DNA of 9,113 bases from JANQRV01 sp964533785 (lineage in GTDB: Bacteria; Bacteroidota; Bacteroidia; Chitinophagales; Saprospiraceae). Below, piece by piece: positions 1-4,828 of the stretch. The translations under genes were made by a program, and so were the position numbers. The stretch covers positions 1 to 9,113 of the forward strand of contig CAZHNG010000275.1 in the NCBI GenBank assembly GCA_964533785.1, in the 5' to 3' direction. Positions within the stretch are counted from its first letter, which is position 1; each line of letters begins with the position of its first letter. The notes below the pieces were generated by a model. That model was not told the origin of the DNA. It saw only the letters and a list, made by a program, of their open reading frames with translations, and did not search any database.

Positions 1-52
1 CTAGCGTCTAGCGTCTAGCGTCTAGCGTCTAGCGTCTAGCGTCTAGCGTCTA
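1..52. repeat. CTAGCGT heptamer tandem repeat, 7.4 copies
   Basis: Seven perfect copies of the 7-base unit CTAGCGT (1-49) plus a partial CTA (50-52). The array begins at or before the left edge of the window, so its true length is unknown. It lies just beyond the terminator of the DUF1573 gene, in apparently non-coding DNA. Seven is not a multiple of three, so copy-number change would shift any reading frame. Each unit holds a CTAG tetranucleotide, which is scarce in many bacterial genomes. No function can be assigned from the sequence. Confidence 0.97.
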
Positions 53-61
53 ATACCCAAC

Positions 62-104
62 AAAAAAAGCTCATGACTGATCACTCAGCCACAAGCTTTT
101 TTTT
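62..104 (-). terminator. Rho-independent terminator of the DUF1573 gene
   Basis: A symmetric hairpin. The outer stem pairs AAAAAAAGCT (62-71) with AGCTTTTTTT (94-103). Inside it, TG pairs with CA and CTGA (77-80) with TCAG (85-88) around a TCAC loop. Read on the minus strand, the hairpin begins 21 bases after the DUF1573 stop codon and ends in a run of seven to eight U. T-runs exist on both strands, so it may also stop transcription coming from the left. Confidence 0.8.
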
Positions 105-124
105 CTTTTAGGTGAAGCGCTATA

Positions 125-661
125 TTAGTTCACTTGGATAGTAGGTTGAGTTGCACCCGCACCCGCTTCAACAGTACCTTTCAAGTAGATGAAAGTTTGA
201 GGAGGGTTCGTATTCGCGGTGATGGTAACCTTTTGGTTTCTTTGACCAGATTTGTTGGCAGAGTTGAACTCTACTAAAATCTCACTTGTCTGACCAGGTG
301 CAATTGGCTCTCTTGGCCACTTAGGTACCGTACAACCGCAGCTACCTTTTGCATCGCTCAAGATCAATGGCTCATTACCAGTGTTGGTGAACTTGTATAC
401 GTGAGAAACTTTCTCACCGGCAATAACCGTACCGAAGTCGAATTCAGTTTCTTCGAAAGTCATGGTAGTAGTAGGACCAGCTGGAACAGATGGTTGTTGA
501 GGAGTTTGTGCCGTTACGTTAGGATTAGCTGGTTGTACGGTATTGTTTTGTACATTTTCCGCTGCAGCCTGACGAATGTCTTTGCTCGCACTTTGGCAAC
601 TGAATGCAGCCAATGCGATCACTACCACAGCAACAAAAGGAAGTTGAAATTTCTTTAACAT
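125..661 (-). CDS. DUF1573-domain lipoprotein
   Basis: A predicted surface or periplasm-anchored lipoprotein of 178 residues. Residues 1-21 form a signal peptide (Met-Leu-Lys-Lys, then a hydrophobic stretch) ending in AFSC, so Cys22 is the likely lipidated residue; Phe at -2 is unusual for a strict lipobox. Residues 23-66 are a Pro/Gln/Asn-rich tether. Residues 69-165 match DUF1573, an Ig-like fold common in Bacteroidota: FDFG, a YKFTNTGN block (89-96), SCGCTVP (107-113), then PIAPGQ. The family's function is unknown; an adhesive or envelope role is inference. An in-frame start 14 codons upstream (703) is possible, but the promoter -7 box lies at 706-713, so transcription should begin downstream of 703. 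That favours the ATG at 661. The gene stands alone between its promoter and the terminator at 62-104. Confidence 0.85.
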   Translation of the reverse strand: MLKKFQLPFVAVVVIALAAFSCQSASKDIRQAAAENVQNNTVQPANPNVTAQTPQQPSVPAGPTTTMTFEETEFDFGTVIAGEKVSHVYKFTNTGNEPLILSDAKGSCGCTVPKWPREPIAPGQTSEILVEFNSANKSGQRNQKVTITANTNPPQTFIYLKGTVEAGAGATQPTIQVN

Positions 662-705
662 GCTCGATTCATTTTTTGAGACAATAATAAAATCAATTAT
701 CACTA

Positions 706-733
706 CAAAAGTAAAGATTCGATGGATTCACAA
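706..733 (-). promoter_or_regulatory. Promoter of the DUF1573 gene
   Basis: On the minus strand TTG (731-733), 17 bases, then TACTTTTG (706-713). This fits the Bacteroidota sigma-A pattern of a -33 TTG and a -7 TAnnTTTG. The predicted start of transcription is near 699-702, giving a leader of about 40 nt before the ATG at 661. Confidence 0.7.
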
Positions 734-771
734 TGTTAACGGCCCCCCAATAATTGTTAATAACCTGTTAA
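734..771. promoter_or_regulatory. Helically phased TGTTAA direct repeats
   Basis: The hexamer TGTTAA occurs at 734-739, 755-760 and 766-771, with start-to-start distances of 21 and 11 bases, close to two turns and one turn of B-DNA. The last two copies extend to TGTTAATA. The first abuts the -33 element of the DUF1573 promoter. This layout would suit a regulator binding one face of the helix. AT-richness makes chance occurrence possible. Confidence 0.3.
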
Positions 772-782
772 TAGCTTTTTAC

Positions 783-841
783 GTTTGGGTATGCCTGAGA
801 TCGAGGGCTTGCGTTGGCTCGATCTCAGGGATAACCTAAAC
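783..841. repeat. 59-nt near-perfect inverted repeat upstream of umuC
   Basis: The core is a perfect 12-bp inverted repeat, CCTGAGATCGAG (794-805) and CTCGATCTCAGG (818-829), around a 12-base loop. Outside one mismatch (793/830) the pairing continues for about ten more pairs between 783-792 and 831-841, with one bulge (833) and one G-U pair. No T-run follows on either strand, and the element sits upstream of two divergent genes, so a terminator is unlikely. It could be an operator, a structured leader, or a small palindromic repeat element. Confidence 0.75.
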
Positions 842-867
842 ATTGCGGGTTCAACTTATTCTAAAAC

Positions 868-898
868 TTGCATTATTAGTTTAAAATCCTTAATTTTG
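868..898 (+). promoter_or_regulatory. Candidate umuC promoter
   Basis: TTG (868-870), 20 bases, then TAATTTTG (891-898), matching the Bacteroidota consensus. The umuC ATG is at 909, so the transcript would start only about 4 to 8 bases before it. The mRNA would be nearly leaderless, and no Shine-Dalgarno sequence is present. Confidence 0.55.
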
Positions 899-908
899 AA
901 ACAAAAAA

Positions 909-2189
909 ATGAATTACTTCGCGCTGGTGGACTGCAATAGTTTTTATGCTTCCTGCGAGCGGGCGTTTCGGCCGGATCTAGTGGGTAAACCGATCGTCGT
1001 ATTGTCCAACAACGATGGCTGTATCGTTGCGGGATCGCCGGAGGCGAAAGCATTAGGTATCAACATTGGGGAACCATTGTTTAAGTCTAAAGCGCTGATC
1101 CGGAAGTACAATATTGCCGTATTTTCTTCCAACTACCAATTATACGGTGATATGTCAGAACGCGTGATGAATACGCTGCGGCATTTCGTTCCGGACATTG
1201 AATTGTATTCGATCGATGAGGCTTTTGTGCAATTAAACTTTCTTCAGAAAAATGAAGCTGAACTCGTCGCGTTCTGTACAAAACTCCGGCAAACTATCTT
1301 ACAATGGACCGGCATTCCCGTTTCCATCGGTATCGGCAAGACCAAAACGCTGGCCAAACTAGCCAACCACATCGCTAAAAAGAGAACGCGCTCCAACGTT
1401 TTCATCTTTGAACAAGGAAAAAAGTATCCGGAGTTACTGCAAAGTGTTCCGGTAAGTAAAATATGGGGCGTAGGAGCCGGTATCAAAAAGCGCTTGAACG
1501 GCTTCGGCATCGATAATGTACAGGAATTAGTCGAGCGCAAGGAAAAATGGATGCGCAAAGAGTTTGGAATCATTGGCGAACGCATGCTCCGGGAACTGAA
1601 GGGCGAACCTTGCTATGAATTAGAAGATCCCGATGCTTCTCGCAAACATTTACTGGTTTCCCGATCTTTCGGAAAGCATGTTTACAAAAAGGAAGAATTG
1701 AAAGAAGCCCTTTCCGTATATGCTTCCCGGCTGGGTGAAAAACTTCGTCAACACGGGTACCGGACGGGGGCCATTACCGTGTTTATTAAGGCCAATAAAT
1801 ACAACCTCAAAAACCCCGATGGCCGTTACTATTTTTCGAAATCCATTGAATTACCTATTCCCAGTTCTCACACCAATTACCTTGTCAAATACGCCCTGCC
1901 CATTGTCGACCAGCTTTACATCAAAGGTACTCAATATAAAAAAGCGGGTATCATTGCTTCGGAGTTGTGCCCCGAGTCTTCGGTACAGATGAATCTATTC
2001 GAAAATAATAACCCTGCGGAGGATAAGAAGCAGGGAAAGCTGATGGCGGTGATCGATCAAATCAACCGCAAGATCGGACGCAATAAAGTGAAGTTATCTT
2101 CTTGTGGTATCCAACAAGACTGGCGGATGCTTTCGGAGTTGAGGTCGCCTTGTTATACGACCCGGTGGGGGGAGTTGATGGTGGTGTAG
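909..2189 (+). CDS. umuC: Y-family translesion DNA polymerase UmuC
   Basis: A DNA polymerase V-type catalytic subunit of 426 residues, full length for UmuC. It synthesises past lesions after DNA damage at the cost of errors. The N-terminus has VDCNSFYASCE with metal-binding Asp8, followed by VLSNNDGC (31-38). The second catalytic block, YSIDEAF (100-106), supplies Asp103 and Glu104. GIPVSIGIGKTKTLAKLA (135-152) is the usual palm region. A helix-hairpin-helix region covers about 180-205, and the little-finger domain about 240-350. QMNLF (360-364) matches the beta-clamp-binding motif seen in UmuC. The C-terminus (SPCYTTRWGEL) is typical. The ATG at 909 is right because the catalytic motif begins within seven residues. 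No umuD is visible on either side, so the protease partner must lie elsewhere or be absent. The gene appears monocistronic. Confidence 0.95.
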   Translation: MNYFALVDCNSFYASCERAFRPDLVGKPIVVLSNNDGCIVAGSPEAKALGINIGEPLFKSKALIRKYNIAVFSSNYQLYGDMSERVMNTLRHFVPDIELYSIDEAFVQLNFLQKNEAELVAFCTKLRQTILQWTGIPVSIGIGKTKTLAKLANHIAKKRTRSNVFIFEQGKKYPELLQSVPVSKIWGVGAGIKKRLNGFGIDNVQELVERKEKWMRKEFGIIGERMLRELKGEPCYELEDPDASRKHLLVSRSFGKHVYKKEELKEALSVYASRLGEKLRQHGYRTGAITVFIKANKYNLKNPDGRYYFSKSIELPIPSSHTNYLVKYALPIVDQLYIKGTQYKKAGIIASELCPESSVQMNLFENNNPAEDKKQGKLMAVIDQINRKIGRNKVKLSSCGIQQDWRMLSELRSPCYTTRWGELMVV

Positions 2190-2225
2190 GAAAGGAGTAG
2201 ATACCTGACTGCAAAGTATTATACT

Positions 2226-2271
2226 CACCGCAGAAGAAACGCTAAGAAAAAAGAACTTCGCATTCTTTGTG
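2226..2271. repeat. Degenerate CGCAGA-type intergenic repeat
   Basis: This stretch reads like an eroded copy of the CACCGCAGAGACGC-type intergenic repeats seen in many environmental genomes. It runs from CACCGCAGAAGAAACGC at the left to CATTCTTTGTG at the right, with the ends (CAC, GTG) complementary. The resemblance comes from memory of such sequences and is weak. Confidence 0.25.
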
Positions 2272-2275
2272 TTAT

Positions 2276-2438
2276 TAGACTTGTCTAAACGATGTCTTCA
2301 AAAGTTAAAATGGGCCTTTTTATCTATATCTTCCGAATTTTTCATTGCTTAGCGCTGCTAGGCGGCTTCAAAATTCGAAAAGATATAAATAAAAATTCCT
2401 CATTTTTCCAATTTGAATGCACCGTCTAGACAAGTCTA
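2276..2438. mobile_element. 163-bp foldback, MITE-like element
   Basis: The whole interval is one long imperfect hairpin. The ends are TAGACTTGTCTA (2276-2287) and TAGACAAGTCTA (2427-2438), a perfect 12-bp terminal inverted repeat that matches in 17 of the outer 19 positions. Inside, TTTTTATCTATATCTT (left arm) pairs with the right arm at all but one of 16 positions. GAATTTT pairs with AAAATTC. The tip is GCTTAGC-GCT-GCTAGGC (2347-2363), close to the geometric centre. If the ends are taken as AGAC...GTCT, both flanks carry ATT, a possible 3-bp target duplication. There is no coding capacity. It lies between the convergent 3' ends of umuC and phoH, so a bidirectional terminator is the main alternative. 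Confidence 0.6.
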
Positions 2439-2478
2439 TTAATTAGTATATTTGGTGACTTAGATCTTTTTCTATTCC

Positions 2479-3462
2479 CTACTCCTCTTCTTCGTTTCTT
2501 TGACGTCGCTGATTATCTGCTTTGTCGTAAGCTCTGATGATCTCTTTCACAAGCCGGTGGCGAACCACATCTTCAGCAGAGAGATATATGGCGTCGATAC
2601 CGTCCAGGTCAGCTAAAAGATTGATAGAACGACGTAAACCGGATTTTTGGTGATAAGGTAAATCCACCTGCGACAAGTCCCCGGTTATGATGCATTTAGC
2701 AGAAGGACCGAGGCGCGTCAGGAACATTTTCACCTGCATGGTGGTACAATTTTGCGCCTCATCCAAAATGATAAATGCATTGTCTAAAGTACGTCCCCGC
2801 ATAAAAGCCAGAGGAGCAATCTCAATAACCCGGTTCTGCATGAATTGAGCCAGCTTCTCCGTCGGGAGCATATCATCCAAAGCATCGTACAAAGGTCTGA
2901 GATACGGATCGATCTTCTCCTTCAGATCACCGGGCAGGAATCCCAGGCTTTCACCAGCCTCTACCGCCGGACGTGTCAAAATGATCTTTTTAACCATTCT
3001 ATTCTTTAAAGCCCTGACGGCCAGCGCAACGGCGGTATAAGTTTTTCCCGTACCAGCCGGCCCGATCGCAAAAACCACATCATTGGCTTCGGATGCTTCG
3101 ATAAGTCTCTTTTGATTTCTTGTTTTGGCTTTAATGGGTTTCCCGCCTCTGCCGTGAAGAATGATTTTATTACTCTTTTCTCCGCTACCGATTTTGGACT
3201 TATACGGGTTTTCCCCTCCCAGGATATCTTCAATGGTCTGAGTTGATAACTCCTGATGCTCTTTGAGCAGGCGTACCATTGTTTCAAACTTGGCCTTGGC
3301 TTGTTGTGTTTCTTTCTTATTGCCAGCCAATTTAAGGTTGTTTCCTCTTGAGGTAATAGTAACTTCGGGAAAGGCCTTTCTTAAAAGGTTTAATTTTGTG
3401 TTGTTTTCTCCATAGAGTTCTAAGGGATCAACACCATCAACAGTTAAAACAATTTCACTCAA
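2479..3462 (-). CDS. phoH: PhoH family ATPase
   Basis: A cytoplasmic P-loop ATPase of 327 residues, the usual length for the bacterial PhoH/YbeZ type. The family is linked to RNA metabolism and often works with the endonuclease YbeY, which is not seen here; the exact role in this organism is inference. Walker A is GPAGTGKT (134-141) and Walker B is FIILDEAQN (230-238) with Asp234 and Glu235. The family blocks LTRPAVEAGESLGFLPGDLKEK, RGRTLDNAF and TGDLSQVDLP (260-269) are all intact. The first ~70 residues are the usual N-terminal domain, and the C-terminus is a charged tail ending in Glu4. Translation starts at TTG (3460-3462): an in-frame TAG at 3475-3477 excludes anything further upstream, and the next Met is at residue 62, inside the N-terminal domain. 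A perfect AGGAGG precedes the TTG. Confidence 0.95.
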   Translation of the reverse strand: MSEIVLTVDGVDPLELYGENNTKLNLLRKAFPEVTITSRGNNLKLAGNKKETQQAKAKFETMVRLLKEHQELSTQTIEDILGGENPYKSKIGSGEKSNKIILHGRGGKPIKAKTRNQKRLIEASEANDVVFAIGPAGTGKTYTAVALAVRALKNRMVKKIILTRPAVEAGESLGFLPGDLKEKIDPYLRPLYDALDDMLPTEKLAQFMQNRVIEIAPLAFMRGRTLDNAFIILDEAQNCTTMQVKMFLTRLGPSAKCIITGDLSQVDLPYHQKSGLRRSINLLADLDGIDAIYLSAEDVVRHRLVKEIIRAYDKADNQRRQRNEEEE

Positions 3463-3476
3463 ATATTTTTCCTCCT
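3460..3476 (-). promoter_or_regulatory. Strong Shine-Dalgarno with TTG start of phoH
   Basis: On the minus strand AGGAGG (3471-3476) stands eight bases before the TTG start. The in-frame stop TAG overlaps the beginning of the SD. This is the only strong SD I noticed in the window, paired with a weak start codon, and it fixes the start. Confidence 0.85.
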
Positions 3477-3505
3477 ATAGTTTTCTGAAATAAATAAAAT
3501 CATCT

Positions 3506-3513
3506 CAAAGATA
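3506..3513 (-). promoter_or_regulatory. Candidate phoH promoter -7 box
   Basis: TATCTTTG on the minus strand fits TAnnTTTG perfectly. No TTG lies at the expected distance upstream (the base triplet there is TCG at 19 bases), so the -33 element is weak. The implied leader is about 37 nt and contains the AGGAGG. Confidence 0.45.
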
Positions 3514-3614
3514 AATTAAGAACCATAAAATTCGATTGATTGTTCCCCGAAATATTTGTTCTTTTCTTCAAACTTGAAATTCATGGCTCATTAGAATTTT
3601 ACATCAGATAGTTG

Positions 3615-3622
3615 TATCTTTA
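3615..3622 (+). promoter_or_regulatory. Weak candidate promoter of the DUF62 gene
   Basis: TATCTTTA is one base off TAnnTTTG, and TACTTTTA at 3621-3628 is an overlapping alternative. Neither has a clear TTG 17 to 21 bases upstream. The leader to the ATG at 3658 would be about 30 nt. Some promoter is expected here because phoH diverges from this gene. Confidence 0.3.
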
Positions 3623-3657
3623 CTTTTAATGCTGGTTAGAGCATCATATTAAAGATT

Positions 3658-4446
3658 ATGCCTGAACAATATCCAAAAACGCCCATCGTTACTTTGACCA
3701 CTGACTTTGGATGGAGAGATTACTATGTAGCAGTGATCAAAGGGGCTATCTTGTGTAAAAATTCCGATACCAACATTGTCGATATCACCCATGAAATTGA
3801 AAATTATAACATTGTTCAAGCTGCATTTGTTATAAGAAACGCCTGGCAAAGTTTTCCAATCGGCACCATTCATGTCATTAGTGTTAATGATTTTGCTAAA
3901 TACAGCAAAGGTTTCTTAGCTATTCAGTACGGAGGGCAGTATTTTATCGGACCAGATAATGGCATCTTTTCTCTTATTTTCTCAGATACAAAGTTCAGAG
4001 CATACCGCATTCCGAAAACAGAAGAATCCAAATTTCCTTTAAAAGATATTTATGCCTCCGCAGTCGGCCACATACAACAAAATATCCCTATTTCTCAGAT
4101 TGGGGAGTATGTTGAAGACCTGGAACAAAGAATCAACCTCCGGCCCGTTATCACCCCTTCAAGAGTGCAAGGTGCAGTAATCCATATCGACACCTTCGAA
4201 AACGTGATTGTCAATATCGACCGCCAACTTTTCGAACAGGTTGGACACGGCAGACCGTTTAATATTTACTTCAAACGTCATGACCCAATTAACCGCCTGA
4301 GTAAAAGTTATTATGATGTACCCGTTGGCGAAACAATGGCCTTCTTCAATTCTGCCAATTACCTTGAAATCGCCATTAATATGGGCAAAGCCAGCAGTCT
4401 GCTCGATCTGAAACTGGAGGATTCCATTCAAATAGATTTTCATTAG
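3658..4446 (+). CDS. DUF62 / SAM hydroxide adenosyltransferase-like protein
   Basis: A 262-residue protein of the DUF62 family, which includes the S-adenosyl-L-methionine hydrolases and is related to the fluorinase. Typical members split SAM into adenosine and methionine. Conserved family blocks are LTTDFGWRDYYVAVIKGAIL (13-32, with Asp16, a SAM-ribose contact in relatives), IVDITHEI (40-47), FPIGTIHV (66-73), FIGPDNGIFSL (96-106), ENVIVNID (181-188) and NSANYLEIAINMGKAS (231-246). The expected VDPGVGS..R segment reads VNDFAKYSKG (76-85), and FHGRD reads FPLKD (126-130). The Asp-Arg-His triad described for the hydrolase therefore appears replaced by Asn77, Lys84 or Gly85, and Pro127. It may catalyse something else or only bind SAM. 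Its stop is 11 bases before the ABM-fold gene, suggesting one transcript. Confidence 0.85.
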   Translation: MPEQYPKTPIVTLTTDFGWRDYYVAVIKGAILCKNSDTNIVDITHEIENYNIVQAAFVIRNAWQSFPIGTIHVISVNDFAKYSKGFLAIQYGGQYFIGPDNGIFSLIFSDTKFRAYRIPKTEESKFPLKDIYASAVGHIQQNIPISQIGEYVEDLEQRINLRPVITPSRVQGAVIHIDTFENVIVNIDRQLFEQVGHGRPFNIYFKRHDPINRLSKSYYDVPVGETMAFFNSANYLEIAINMGKASSLLDLKLEDSIQIDFH

Positions 4447-4457
4447 AAACCGCATTC

Positions 4458-4754
4458 ATGATAAAACGCGTGGTAAAAATGACCTTTGAACCCGAGAAGG
4501 TCGACCATTTTTTGCAATTGTTCAGAGAGTCCAAAACAAAAATCAGTGCTTTTCCTGGTTGCCACTATCTTGAACTATTGCAAAGCACAAAAGATCCTGC
4601 CGTTTTTTTTACCTACAGCTACTGGGAAAATGAACAGGCGCTGGAAAACTATCGCCAATCCGAGTTATTCAAATCGACCTGGGCGAAGACAAAAATTTTA
4701 TTTTCCGGTAAGCCTGAGGCCTGGAGTGTGCGGTCTCTTTACGTGGAGTATTGA
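4458..4754 (+). CDS. Antibiotic biosynthesis monooxygenase (ABM) fold protein
   Basis: A 98-residue single-domain protein with the ABM-type dimeric alpha/beta-barrel pattern. A first strand (IKRVVKMTF) is followed by a helix (about 13-28) and the turn FPGCHYLELLQS (32-43). FFTYSYWENEQALENYRQSELF (50-71) is a characteristic core, where the Trp-x-Asn/Asp-x-x-x-Leu pattern is common in the family. Members include small monooxygenases, haem-degrading enzymes and non-catalytic relatives; no residue here shows which applies. There is no SD and no cysteine pair. The gene follows the DUF62 gene by 11 bases and precedes the ftsH promoter, so it probably ends a two-gene operon. Any functional link with the DUF62 protein is inference from position. 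Confidence 0.75.
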   Translation: MIKRVVKMTFEPEKVDHFLQLFRESKTKISAFPGCHYLELLQSTKDPAVFFTYSYWENEQALENYRQSELFKSTWAKTKILFSGKPEAWSVRSLYVEY

Positions 4755-4775
4755 ACTTCCGGGCAAGGTCGGCGG

Positions 4776-4803
4776 TTGTTATTGGAGTAATTTAATATAT
4801 TTG
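4776..4803 (+). promoter_or_regulatory. Promoter of ftsH
   Basis: TTG (4776-4778), 17 bases, then TATATTTG (4796-4803), with the same spacing as the DUF1573 promoter. The expected start of transcription is near 4808, giving an A-rich leader of about 20 nt before the GTG at 4829. ftsH is thus separable from the upstream pair. Confidence 0.7.
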
Positions 4804-4828
4804 GACTAACAAAATAATTTAAACATAA

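Noticed and set aside
1..52. CRISPR array
   Set aside because: The seven-base units are contiguous with no spacers, and no cas genes are present. The same applies to the repeats at 8976-9113.
662..703. Longer DUF1573 start 14 codons upstream
   Set aside because: The added residues put charged sequence before the signal peptide, and the start would lie upstream of the predicted transcription start.
2447..2454. TATATTTG on the plus strand as a promoter antisense to phoH
   Set aside because: It matches TAnnTTTG but no TTG lies 17 to 21 bases upstream, and no gene follows.
4486..4809. Open frame of 107 codons overlapping the ABM gene
   Set aside because: It is a shifted frame of the ABM-fold gene, which has a family-like protein, and it would also read through the ftsH promoter.
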